NCBI GenBank assembly: GCA_934756675.1
Contig: CAKVLG010000004.1
Coordinates: 31,790-95,789, forward strand
DNA: 64,000 bases
Source: an uncultured Clostridia bacterium
Lineage (GTDB): Bacteria > Bacillota > Clostridia > Christensenellales > UBA1242
Direction of reading: 5' to 3'
The first letter of the stretch is position 1, and the number at the start of each line of letters is the position of its first letter. Below the pieces are notes generated by a model, which made no database searches, was not told where the DNA came from, and was given only the letters and a program-made list of their open reading frames with translations. The position numbers were made by a program, and so were the translations under genes. Of this stretch, positions 43,147 to 50,861 are shown piece by piece.

Positions 43147-43158
43147 TTTTCATTTTAT

Positions 43159-43187
43159 TAGACACAATTTGTTAAAGATGATATACT
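43159..43187 (+). promoter_or_regulatory. Promoter of the deoxyribosyltransferase-like gene
   Basis: TAGACA (43159-43164), 17-nt spacer, TATACT (43182-43187). Confidence 0.65.
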
Positions 43188-43206
43188 AAATGAGAGGTGA
43201 AAACAA

Positions 43207-43521
43207 ATGAAAGTTATTACATTATGTGGCAGCATGCGTTTTGAAAAAGAAATGATGGAAATTGCCAGAAAACTTGAATCAGAAGACGGTTATTGCGTTA
43301 TTCAAACACTTTATGGCAAACTTAAACATACCGAAACAATTGACCAAATGCACAATATATTAAACGCTCAACTCAAAAAAATAGACATGGCAAATGCTTT
43401 ATATGTTGTTAATATTGGCGGCTATATTGGTGAAGCAACTAGAAATGAGATTGAATATGCAACCAAAAATTGCAAAGAAATCATTTATCACGAACCAATT
43501 GACGGGAAAAAGAAAAAGTAA
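43207..43521 (+). CDS. Nucleoside 2-deoxyribosyltransferase-like small protein
   Basis: A 104-residue protein resembling the nucleoside 2-deoxyribosyltransferase/DUF4406 fold: an N-terminal ITLCGSMRFEKEM motif, a central ALYVVNIGGYIGEATRNEIEYA motif containing the Gly and Glu positions of the active site, and a short basic C-terminus. It may bind or cleave nucleosides or nucleotides; substrate unknown. The ATG follows GAGAGGTG. Terminator at 43557. Confidence 0.72.
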   Translation: MKVITLCGSMRFEKEMMEIARKLESEDGYCVIQTLYGKLKHTETIDQMHNILNAQLKKIDMANALYVVNIGGYIGEATRNEIEYATKNCKEIIYHEPIDGKKKK

Positions 43522-43556
43522 TTTGAACAAACATTGCTTTAAATGTTCAAAATTAA

Positions 43557-43584
43557 AAGAACTGTGAACTAGCAGTTCTTTTTT
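43557..43584 (+). terminator. Terminator after the deoxyribosyltransferase-like gene
   Basis: AAGAACTG/CAGTTCTT hairpin (43557-43564 with 43573-43580), then a T-run. The T-run abuts the next promoter. Confidence 0.85.
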
Positions 43585-43586
43585 GT

Positions 43587-43615
43587 TTGACATAATTCGC
43601 GTTTTTCTTTAATAT
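43587..43615 (+). promoter_or_regulatory. Promoter of the four-helix membrane protein gene
   Basis: TTGACA (43587-43592), 17-nt spacer, TAATAT (43610-43615). Confidence 0.8.
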
Positions 43616-43636
43616 AATGTCAAAGGAGGTTACGCT

Positions 43637-44140
43637 ATGAAAAAGAAAACCAATCTTAAACCTATTTTCTATGGCATCGCTATAATCTTAGGTATTGCAG
43701 CTTTCTGTATGTTGTTTACAAATGTATTCAAAATCACAACTACTGTTGGCAATTCTAGTACAACAGAAGTCGCTAAAGGTACAGTTGCTGTATTTGGTGG
43801 TGAGTTTGCTGGCCTTGAAAAAGGTATCGTATTCTCATTTATGAACATGCTTACATACATTTTAGTTTTAGCTGCTGTTGTTTTGTCAGTACTTAAACTT
43901 GCAAATGTTTGCAAAGCAAAATGGGTTGATTTTGTAATCGCTGGTTTGTTTGTTGTTGCTGGAATTTTCTTCTTCTGCACAACAGCATTCACAACACTTG
44001 ATACTAACTTACAAAAAACAATTGATACAGTTGGATCTTTAACAAAAGTTACAAAGTCTCTCGGCGTTGGTGCTATTGTTGGTGGAATACTTTCACTTCT
44101 TGCAGGTGGAACAGTTATCTTCGGCCATGTAAAGAAATAG
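43637..44140 (+). CDS. Small membrane protein with four helices
   Basis: No family was recognised with confidence. The 167 residues contain four hydrophobic helices, at about 10-30, 65-90, 98-118 and 140-163. A Thr/Ser-rich loop after the first helix is probably outside. The ATG follows AAAGGAGG. It is monocistronic with its own promoter and terminator. It could be a small stress or envelope protein; nothing in the context decides. Confidence 0.72.
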   Translation: MKKKTNLKPIFYGIAIILGIAAFCMLFTNVFKITTTVGNSSTTEVAKGTVAVFGGEFAGLEKGIVFSFMNMLTYILVLAAVVLSVLKLANVCKAKWVDFVIAGLFVVAGIFFFCTTAFTTLDTNLQKTIDTVGSLTKVTKSLGVGAIVGGILSLLAGGTVIFGHVKK

Positions 44141-44151
44141 TGATAACACGA

Positions 44152-44182
44152 AAAATAACCACTCTCTAGTGGTTATTTTTTT
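44152..44182 (+). terminator. Terminator after the four-helix protein gene
   Basis: AAATAACCACT/AGTGGTTATTT hairpin with a CTCT loop, followed by T-rich sequence. Confidence 0.87.
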
Positions 44183-44208
44183 TGCGTAATAATTGCATAA
44201 AAATAAAA

Positions 44209-44236
44209 AGTCGCAGAGGTATATCCCCTGCGATTT
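44209..44236 (-). terminator. Terminator at the end of the ABC transporter remnant
   Basis: TCGCAG-GG/CC-CTGCGA hairpin (44211-44219 with 44225-44233) with one mismatch, T-rich on the minus side; just beyond the remnant's last stop (44238). Confidence 0.75.
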
Positions 44237-44237
44237 T

Positions 44238-44617
44238 TTATAGTGGTAAGTCCTTCTTTTCGAACTTCAAGCCGCCAATTGTATAACAGATTAGCAAGAT
44301 GCTAAGAACGATACACCACTCATCGCAAATAATGTTACAAATGCACCGACATTGAGCAAAATTAATTCACCATAAGTCAAACCAATTTTTGCGTTATCGA
44401 GTATTGCTAAGCAAACACAATTTAACTGGTTTTCGTCAAGCTTTAATAAATCTAAAAGTTCCTTTAACCTTTGGTCATTATGGACTTTTTGCATGTCTTA
44501 CATTATTTTTAAAAATTCTTTTCCAGTAAGCCCCTGTGGCACAGAAAAAGATACATCAAACACACCACGTCCAAAGCCATAATCTTTTATCAAGTTTTTT
44601 ACTTCAATAACAGCCAT
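44238..44617 (-). pseudogene. Collapsed ABC exporter remnant (ATPase and permease fragments)
   Basis: Minus strand from the ATG at 44617 (after AAGGAAG): MAVIEVKNLIKDYGFGRGVF then DVSFSVPQG, the N-terminus of an ABC ATPase up to just before Walker A. It jumps to LTGKEFLKIM, from later in the same family, then an in-frame TAA (44498-44500). The same frame continues DMQKVHNDQRLKELLDLLKLD (ATPase) and fuses to a permease-like hydrophobic segment (YGELILLNVGAFVTLFAMSG). In another frame the permease end CIVLSILLICYTIGGLKFEK runs to the stop at 44238. At least two deletions, one nonsense mutation and one frameshift are needed. It is divergent from a TetR gene, the usual arrangement for a regulated exporter. 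Confidence 0.8.
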
Positions 44618-44664
44618 TTTACTTCCTTTGCAATTTTAAACAATTGACTAAAATTGCATTACTA

Positions 44665-44700
44665 TGCTAGTATAATCAAGCAAACAACTTAGTGCTAGTA
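44665..44700. promoter_or_regulatory. Direct repeat in the TetR/ABC intergenic region
   Basis: TGCTAGTA occurs at 44665-44672 and 44693-44700 between the divergent TetR gene and ABC remnant. It may be part of a TetR operator, but it is not palindromic and the evidence is thin. Confidence 0.3.
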
Positions 44701-44764
44701 CAAAAATTGTTATTTTATATAATAAAACACTTGTTTAATTGTTGTTTAACATTGGAGAAAATTT

Positions 44765-45298
44765 ATGAAAGCAGAATATAAAAACTCAATTCGTTCTCGC
44801 GAAATGATACGCCAAGCGCTTATCAGATTATTAAAAAAGCATAGCATTTCCGAAATTAGTGTAACCGATATTGTGCGTGAAGCAAACATAAACCGTGGCA
44901 CGTTCTATAACCATTATGGCAACCCTGTTGACGTTTTATATGAAATGAAAGACGAATTAACAAATACCTTGACTGCGGCATTAAAACTTGTTAGCGACAA
45001 TAACCTTGAAGAGTTTTTAAACGCGCTATATTCGCACTTTTCTAAAAATGAAAAAACATACCGCACCATTGTTAATTCCATACCAATGTCAGTTATAGAT
45101 GATATGAAAAAGAACTTAATCGACCAGTTGACACGTTTGCTTCCAGACCTTGACATGGTTTCTATTTCTATGATTGTTAACGCAATGGCGGGCGCATACA
45201 TAGACTATTTGAAGTATGACATGGGCTTTTCTTTTGACGACATTGTGCAAAAGTCGCGTTTACTTTTAAGATTTATTATGAGTAGGAGGAAAAATTAA
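44765..45298 (+). CDS. TetR/AcrR family transcriptional regulator
   Basis: A 177-residue repressor-type protein: N-terminal TetR HTH (about 10-56; ISVTDIVREANINRGTFYNH) and an all-helical ligand/dimer domain of the TetR_C_33-like type. The ATG follows GGAGA. It overlaps mgtE by 1 nt (TAATG), so it is co-transcribed with a magnesium transporter, and is divergent from a dead ABC exporter that was probably its original target. Confidence 0.88.
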   Translation: MKAEYKNSIRSREMIRQALIRLLKKHSISEISVTDIVREANINRGTFYNHYGNPVDVLYEMKDELTNTLTAALKLVSDNNLEEFLNALYSHFSKNEKTYRTIVNSIPMSVIDDMKKNLIDQLTRLLPDLDMVSISMIVNAMAGAYIDYLKYDMGFSFDDIVQKSRLLLRFIMSRRKN

Positions 45299-46983
45299 TG
45301 AAAGAACAACTTTTATCGCTCGCAAAAAACGAAAATTATGAAGAAATCAACAAACTATTTAGCGACATGGAACCCAAAGAAGTTGCCAGCATTTTAGCTA
45401 GCCTTGAAAAAGAAGAACTTGTTAATCTTTTCCCCAAAATTGACGAAGAAATCGCCGCAAAAGCCTTTATTTTGTTTTCACCAGAATTGCAACAATATTT
45501 AATGGAAAATATCAGTGACTATGAATTTAAAGATTTATCAGAAGAACTTTTGGATAACGATGTAGAAAAAAACGTCAAGCCAGAAGTTTTAAATGAAATT
45601 ATCTTAAAGGCAGAAACAGACACCAGACACGAAAAACTTCTTGAAATTATCGACAATCTCGAAAACAAAAAGTTTGCAACGCTAAAACCAATTTTAACAG
45701 AAATGGAACCAGCCGACATTGCCGAAATCATGAACGATATAGATAAAAACGATGTGCTTTTGCTCTTCCGCCTTTTACCAAAAGACTTAGCAAGCGATGT
45801 TTTTGTAGATATTGATACCGACAGACAAAAATTGTTAATCGAATCTTTTACAGATAAAGAAGTTTCGCGAATTATTAACGACTTGTTCGTCGATGATACC
45901 GCCGACTTAATCGAAGAAATGCCATCTAATGTCGTAGTTCGTATTCTTAGGCTCTCGAGTCCAGAAACAAGAGCAGACATAAACAAACTTCTTGGCTATC
46001 CAAAAGATAGTGCCGGCAGCATTATGACTACCGAGTTTATTTCCCTTCGTCCACACATGACGGCAGAAAGTGCATTAAACAAAATTCGCAAACAAGCTAT
46101 CGACAAGGAAACAATTTACACATGCTATGTTACTGACGATAAAAAACATCTGCTTGGCACTGTTTCCGCCAAAGACTTAATTTTGCATAAACCAGAAGAC
46201 AAAATCAGCGACTTTATGGACGAAAATGTCATCAGCGCACACACCAGCACAGATAAAGAAGAAGTTTCTCAATTGCTATCTAAATACGATTTACTTGCAG
46301 TGCCAATCATCGACAGCGAAAACAGAATTACCGGTATTGTTACAGTCGATGATGCTATCGATGTCATTCAAGACGAAGCAAATGAAGATATTAGCAAAAT
46401 CGCAGCTATTGTTCCAACAAGCAAACCATATCTTCAAACAAACACATTCACACTTTTCAAAAGTCGTTTGCCTTGGCTTTTAATATTGTTAATTTCGGCA
46501 ACGTTTACAGGTTTAATCATCAACACTTACGAAACAACATTAAACGCACTAAGTCCATTGCTATTTGCGTGCATTCCAATGCTCATGGACTCTGGCGGTA
46601 ACGCTGGTAGCCAAGCATCGGTAACCGTTATCCGCGCTCTTGCACTTGATGAAATAGAATTTAAAGATGCCTTTAGAATTCTGTTTAAAGAATTTAGAGT
46701 AGCTCTACTTCTTGCCCTAGCGCTCTCTGTCACATGCTTTGCAAAATTACAATTAATCGACAACTTGATTTTTGGATATAACTATTCACTAACAATATCG
46801 CTGGTAGTCTCTGCTGCCCTATTTGTAACAATTTGTATAGCAAAAATTATTGGTGCATTTTTACCACTACTTGCAAAAAAATGCAAACTCGACCCAGCCG
46901 TTGTCGCAAGTCCATTTATTACAACTATTGTCGATGCGATTTCATTGCTCGTTTATTGCAAACTTGCAGTTACATTGCTTTAA
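45298..46983 (+). CDS. mgtE: Magnesium transporter MgtE with duplicated N domain
   Basis: MgtE is a dimeric, Mg2+-gated channel. At 561 residues it is about 110 longer than usual. Domains: an extra N-domain-like helical repeat (1-105; MEPKEVASILASLEKEELV), the regular MgtE N domain (about 115-235; MEPADIAEIMNDIDKNDVL), two CBS domains (about 245-370) and five C-terminal membrane helices with the signature PMLMDSGGNAGSQASV. AGGAGG precedes the ATG inside the tetR end. No Mg riboswitch (M-box) is present because there is no leader. Confidence 0.94.
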   Translation: MKEQLLSLAKNENYEEINKLFSDMEPKEVASILASLEKEELVNLFPKIDEEIAAKAFILFSPELQQYLMENISDYEFKDLSEELLDNDVEKNVKPEVLNEIILKAETDTRHEKLLEIIDNLENKKFATLKPILTEMEPADIAEIMNDIDKNDVLLLFRLLPKDLASDVFVDIDTDRQKLLIESFTDKEVSRIINDLFVDDTADLIEEMPSNVVVRILRLSSPETRADINKLLGYPKDSAGSIMTTEFISLRPHMTAESALNKIRKQAIDKETIYTCYVTDDKKHLLGTVSAKDLILHKPEDKISDFMDENVISAHTSTDKEEVSQLLSKYDLLAVPIIDSENRITGIVTVDDAIDVIQDEANEDISKIAAIVPTSKPYLQTNTFTLFKSRLPWLLILLISATFTGLIINTYETTLNALSPLLFACIPMLMDSGGNAGSQASVTVIRALALDEIEFKDAFRILFKEFRVALLLALALSVTCFAKLQLIDNLIFGYNYSLTISLVVSAALFVTICIAKIIGAFLPLLAKKCKLDPAVVASPFITTIVDAISLLVYCKLAVTLL

Positions 46984-46985
46984 AA

Positions 46986-47012
46986 AAAGAACTTCGTTTG
47001 AAGTTCTTTTTT
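46986..47012 (+). terminator. Terminator after mgtE
   Basis: AAGAACTTC/GAAGTTCTT hairpin followed by TTTTTTATT, directly after the mgtE stop. Confidence 0.87.
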
Positions 47013-47078
47013 ATTGTTTTTTATTTTTACTTGCAAAAAATTTAGCATTGCTGCAAAAATATTTTCAACAAAAAAATA

Positions 47079-47102
47079 AAAAGAGAGAAAATTCTCTCTT
47101 CT
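47079..47102 (-). terminator. Terminator after the 137-aa gene
   Basis: AAGAGAGAA/TTCTCTCTT hairpin (47081-47089 with 47092-47100) with A/T runs, directly downstream of the stop at 47105. Confidence 0.83.
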
Positions 47103-47104
47103 TA

Positions 47105-47518
47105 TTACATTTCGTCTGGTGTTGGAATAAATCCATAGAATTGATAAAAATATTCACTATTAAGCAAACTATCTTTAACAAAATTTTCACCATCAAATTC
47201 ATAACCTTGGTTATCTAAAAGTTCGCAGAACCTAATCTTCTCAAAACCATTTGCTTGGTAAGTTACTTTTTTGTTGCCTTTTACATAAGCTGCACTTTCT
47301 GCAATTTCAAGTGACAATCTTTGTAAATCAACATCATCAAACATCTTAGACACTTGCAATATTGCGTTTTTACCATCATTTTCGTCTGTTGTAACAGAGA
47401 ATGATGCTACCATTGTTGCATTTTGGTTGTAAATATCAACATAAGTAGCTTCTTTTTTGCCATTATAATAGCTAGCTTCTACAATATAATCATTAGTTCT
47501 AAAACTTTTTGTTACCAT
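47105..47518 (-). CDS. Hypothetical protein (137 aa)
   Basis: No family was recognised. A soluble protein with an N-terminal beta-rich half (YIVEASYYNGKKEATYVDIY) and a helical C-terminal half; no signal peptide. It has a consensus promoter (47543-47571) whose -35 side touches an inverted repeat also touching the promoter of the divergent transglutaminase-like gene, so the two may be co-regulated. Confidence 0.72.
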   Translation of the reverse strand: MVTKSFRTNDYIVEASYYNGKKEATYVDIYNQNATMVASFSVTTDENDGKNAILQVSKMFDDVDLQRLSLEIAESAAYVKGNKKVTYQANGFEKIRFCELLDNQGYEFDGENFVKDSLLNSEYFYQFYGFIPTPDEM

Positions 47519-47542
47519 ATCAAAATCTCCTTTTGTGCATTT

Positions 47543-47571
47543 ATTTTATCATTGCTTTAACACCTTGTCAA
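47543..47571 (-). promoter_or_regulatory. Promoter of the 137-aa gene
   Basis: Minus strand TTGACA (47566-47571), 17-nt spacer, TAAAAT (47543-47548). Confidence 0.82.
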
Positions 47572-47632
47572 TACCCAAATTAAAAAAACAAATGGGTATT
47601 TACATGGTTGTTTTTTAGTGGTATAATACCCA
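47570..47632. promoter_or_regulatory. Candidate shared operator, AATACCCA motif in three copies
   Basis: AATACCCA (47570-47577), its inverse TGGGTATT (47593-47600) and another AATACCCA (47625-47632) lie between divergent genes. They overlap the -35 boxes of both promoters and the -10 box of the plus-strand promoter. The arrangement is that of a repressor operator; the regulator is unknown. Confidence 0.55.
47599..47627 (+). promoter_or_regulatory. Promoter of the transglutaminase-like gene
   Basis: TTTACA (47599-47604), 17-nt spacer, TATAAT (47622-47627). Confidence 0.75.
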
Positions 47633-47645
47633 CGTAGGAGAATTT

Positions 47646-49526
47646 ATGATTCATTATTCACAAAAACAAAAAGAAATATTTGATAATTACTATAAAAATA
47701 ACACTAAAAAAGAAATAAATGCAGAATATGTGCGTATGCTTAAAGCTGCAATAAAAAATATAAAACAGCCAGAAGAAGATTTTTCACAAGCACCTAGTTA
47801 TATTCATTCTTTTATCCAAGGTGAATCGATAGATAATGTAACAAATGTAAAATACGCTAACAAGTTAAAAGATTTTGTCGGAAAAGAAGAAAAAATAGAA
47901 AACGACCCAATTCAAAAAGCATTTCTTATAACTTTAAACGATCTAAATTATATAAACGACAAAATGATAGAAAGAACGGGTTCACTTGACATTGCTATTC
48001 ACACTCAATATGCGCTAGATTTAACAATTTCTCAGTTAAAAAAACTAAATGAGCTCGAAAATAAACTTGCTAAACTCGGAAAACGCGTTTATTTCGAAGA
48101 ATATAGGTCAAAATTCTCGATAGATAGCGTAATAAACGCAAATTTACAAATAGATAACTGGGTAAACGCGATTGAACGCGGAAAATATCAAGATAAAGAA
48201 CTTTCTAATCTCGAAAAATATTTGTGTGCCTATGATATTGTTACTAATTTTGGCAAATATAACTTGGAGCCAGACAACGCGAACGACTTGCTATCGCGTT
48301 CACTTTCTTTTGTATTGAATCCAGACGACAACAGATATATTTGTTGCGTTGGATATGCAAACATGCTTTCCGCCATTTGTTATCGCATGGGCATTCCTTG
48401 CGAAGTATTGCACGAAAGATATTGCTCAGCAAGAGAGCTTAATGAAAGCGATAAATCAAACCATAGCACATGTAGAGTTTATATTGAAGATGATAAATAT
48501 GATATAAAGGGTATTTATCACTCTGACCCTTGCGGCGATGCAGTTAGTGACACATTTGCGTCAACACTAAATTACTCACTTAATACTCTCGACCACTTTT
48601 TTACCCACGAAAGTGACATTCGCAGATTTACCCCACTAGAGATCGCTCTCAATAGTTACACTGTTTCAGAAGTTACGGCAAGAGCCATTTCTGATGATAA
48701 TAGTTTTACCGATTTTCTTTATGCAACCAATATTTATCCAGACTTAGATGAATTAAATAATAAAATTCCACCTTACCCAATAAAACGTGCGCAGTTTGCC
48801 ATTCGCCAATTAATCGCCGACAACGCAGCAAAGCAATACGGTTACGAGTCAGAGCAAAGTTATTTATCTGATTACATCTTAAGATCTTTTAATAATTATA
48901 ACAATAAAACGCTATTAGAATTATTAAAGTTTGACGACTTATTGGAAATAGTACTGGAAAACAAACAACTGGAGGTTGCCGCTGGTAACGAAATCGTCGC
49001 AAAATATAGCAATCTTTCTCATTCACCAATTTCACCTAAGATTATACAAGAAGCATTTATAACTGGCCAAGTAGCACTGTATGGCACAACAACTTACACA
49101 AAAAACCATTGCATGAAATCGCTTTCCGACACGACAGTTCCAGCCATGCTCAAAACTGTACGTAAAATGGTTGACGCGGAACTTAACGGCAGTCCAACAA
49201 TCAATTTTTACGCACCAGGTCTAATGCAAGAAATTAATGATTTTGGCGAAAAAGAATGCGTTAAATATGACCCAGAAGATCCAACATCTGTTAAGGCATT
49301 TACTAATGAAATACATAAATACATAGATTTTCTTGTAAATAATTATAGCGGCAAAACTTTTAAATTTGAATTATTGTCACCAGAAGAAGCACAAAAACTT
49401 CAACCTTGGGTGTCTGAATTTTTGGAAAGCAATGGTAAAACATTTAAGTCTGTTTCTGACTATAAAAGGACTACAGCAAGGCAAATAAACAGCATTATTA
49501 AAAATAAAATGATAAGTGAAATGTAA
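47646..49526 (+). CDS. Transglutaminase-like cysteine protease-fold protein (626 aa)
   Basis: No named family was recognised for the whole protein. The centre matches a transglutaminase-like core: YICCVGYANMLSAICYRMGI near residues 231-250 supplies a Cys before a helix, NHSTCRVYIEDDKYDIKGIY near 270 supplies a His, and HSDP near 294 an Asp, in the Cys-His-Asp order of that fold. It is flanked by long helical, charged regions. There is no signal peptide, so it is probably cytoplasmic. It may be a protease, peptidase or inactive binding protein. The ATG follows TAGGAG. It has its own promoter and a putative operator. Confidence 0.68.
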   Translation: MIHYSQKQKEIFDNYYKNNTKKEINAEYVRMLKAAIKNIKQPEEDFSQAPSYIHSFIQGESIDNVTNVKYANKLKDFVGKEEKIENDPIQKAFLITLNDLNYINDKMIERTGSLDIAIHTQYALDLTISQLKKLNELENKLAKLGKRVYFEEYRSKFSIDSVINANLQIDNWVNAIERGKYQDKELSNLEKYLCAYDIVTNFGKYNLEPDNANDLLSRSLSFVLNPDDNRYICCVGYANMLSAICYRMGIPCEVLHERYCSARELNESDKSNHSTCRVYIEDDKYDIKGIYHSDPCGDAVSDTFASTLNYSLNTLDHFFTHESDIRRFTPLEIALNSYTVSEVTARAISDDNSFTDFLYATNIYPDLDELNNKIPPYPIKRAQFAIRQLIADNAAKQYGYESEQSYLSDYILRSFNNYNNKTLLELLKFDDLLEIVLENKQLEVAAGNEIVAKYSNLSHSPISPKIIQEAFITGQVALYGTTTYTKNHCMKSLSDTTVPAMLKTVRKMVDAELNGSPTINFYAPGLMQEINDFGEKECVKYDPEDPTSVKAFTNEIHKYIDFLVNNYSGKTFKFELLSPEEAQKLQPWVSEFLESNGKTFKSVSDYKRTTARQINSIIKNKMISEM

Positions 49527-49568
49527 AAAATTAGACATTAAATGCAATAAATTTTACAATAAAAAATT

Positions 49569-49592
49569 AAAAACCACCAAATTGGTGGTTTT
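49569..49592. terminator. Bidirectional terminator between convergent genes
   Basis: AACCACC/GGTGGTT hairpin (49571-49577 with 49583-49589), with an A-run and T-run, between the transglutaminase-like gene and yitT. Confidence 0.86.
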
Positions 49593-49596
49593 TTTG

Positions 49597-50628
49597 TTAT
49601 CGTTGCTCTATTTGTTCGCTTTCTTGAGTTATATTTTCTTGTTTGTCTATTTTTTCACTGTTTTTTGCAATTTGTTTTGTCTTTTTTGCGATTTTTATTT
49701 TCTTTGGTTTCTTATAAAAAACTTGCCCTTCTGTTTCTTTTTGAATTTCTTCTACACTACTCCACTCACCAATAACTTCCGACACCTTTGTTAAATATAC
49801 AAAAGCATCTGGATCAATTTCTTTTATAATAGACTTAAGTTGACCCATTTGAAACTTGCTTGCTAGACATATAAGTTGATATTTATCACTGTTACTATGC
49901 ATGCCTTTTACACTTGTACAAGTGCAGCCTCTTGCAAGTTTTTCCATAATAGCACCAGAGAGCTCTTCGGGCTTAGTTGTAACAATATGAAATGCACGAA
50001 CTTGCTTGTACCCATCATTGACAAAATCTGTAACAATCATGCTAAGCACAAGTGCAATTATTGTGTAAGGCAAAAGGTTAATGCCGTTATTAAAAACAAT
50101 TGTACACAAAAGTATTATCACCGCATCTGAGCACAAAACGAGTGTACCAATCGTTGCATCTGGCTTTTTCCTTTTTATAATGCAAGCAATCATGTCAGAC
50201 CCACCTGTCGACCCGCCAAAGCGAACGACAATTCCAAGACCAATACCCATGAAAATTCCGCCATAAATTGAAGATACAAGCAATTCAAATGCTATGTTAA
50301 GATTAATAAGAGCAAACAATTGCATGCTGAGTGAAAACGAAATAATACCAATAAGTGCCTTGATGGCAAACTTTTTTCCAAGCGTTTTTAGTGCTAAGAT
50401 ATATAACCCAACGTTTAGCACTAAATAAATAACCGACGTTGGCAGGCCACTTAGCCCAATTTTATCAAATAGCACATTTATCACCATCGAAAGCGCCGAA
50501 AACCCACCTGTAGAAATGTCGTTTGGTTCCAAAAATACGCTAAACGCAAACCCCATTAAAAGTGTACCAATAATCACCATTACAATTTCTAGTGTAAATT
50601 GCCATTTTCTTGTCGCTTTTATATACAT
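49597..50628 (-). CDS. YitT family membrane protein
   Basis: A 343-residue YitT/DUF2179 protein: five or six membrane helices (about 12-180) including the signature FLEPNDISTGGFSALSMVIN, followed by a cytoplasmic DUF2179 domain (about 215-295; RAFHIVTTKPEELSGAIMEK). A Lys/Glu-rich tail of 45 residues extends beyond the usual end. These proteins are widespread in Bacillota, but their transport role is unproven. Own promoter at 50649. Confidence 0.88.
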   Translation of the reverse strand: MYIKATRKWQFTLEIVMVIIGTLLMGFAFSVFLEPNDISTGGFSALSMVINVLFDKIGLSGLPTSVIYLVLNVGLYILALKTLGKKFAIKALIGIISFSLSMQLFALINLNIAFELLVSSIYGGIFMGIGLGIVVRFGGSTGGSDMIACIIKRKKPDATIGTLVLCSDAVIILLCTIVFNNGINLLPYTIIALVLSMIVTDFVNDGYKQVRAFHIVTTKPEELSGAIMEKLARGCTCTSVKGMHSNSDKYQLICLASKFQMGQLKSIIKEIDPDAFVYLTKVSEVIGEWSSVEEIQKETEGQVFYKKPKKIKIAKKTKQIAKNSEKIDKQENITQESEQIEQR

Positions 50629-50648
50629 ATCTTTCTCCTAAGAAAAAG

Positions 50649-50677
50649 ATTATAACACTTGCACGCAAAAATTTCAA
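50649..50677 (-). promoter_or_regulatory. Promoter of the yitT-family gene
   Basis: Minus strand TTGAAA (50672-50677), 17-nt spacer, TATAAT (50649-50654). AGGAGA precedes the ATG at 50628. Confidence 0.8.
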
Positions 50678-50769
50678 CGCTAAAAACATAAATACAATAC
50701 GAAATTTTAACCTTACAATCAAAACCGAGAGTTTAATAAATACAACTATATATATACTTTATTTAAATT

Positions 50770-50798
50770 TTGACATTTTAAGTAATCCGTGCTAATAT
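50770..50798 (+). promoter_or_regulatory. Promoter of the HExxH protein gene
   Basis: TTGACA (50770-50775), 17-nt spacer, TAATAT (50793-50798). The leader is about 57 nt. Confidence 0.82.
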
Positions 50799-50861
50799 AG
50801 AAGTGTAAAAATAAACAGCACTAAACGCCCTGTAAATGGTAACAAACAAAAGGATAACACT

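Noticed and set aside
44291..44494. Small 67-codon minus-strand gene
   Set aside because: It is part of the ABC exporter remnant, starting after an in-frame stop and joining ATPase to permease sequence.
45200..45297. Magnesium riboswitch upstream of mgtE
   Set aside because: tetR runs into mgtE with a 1-nt overlap; there is no leader in which an M-box could lie.
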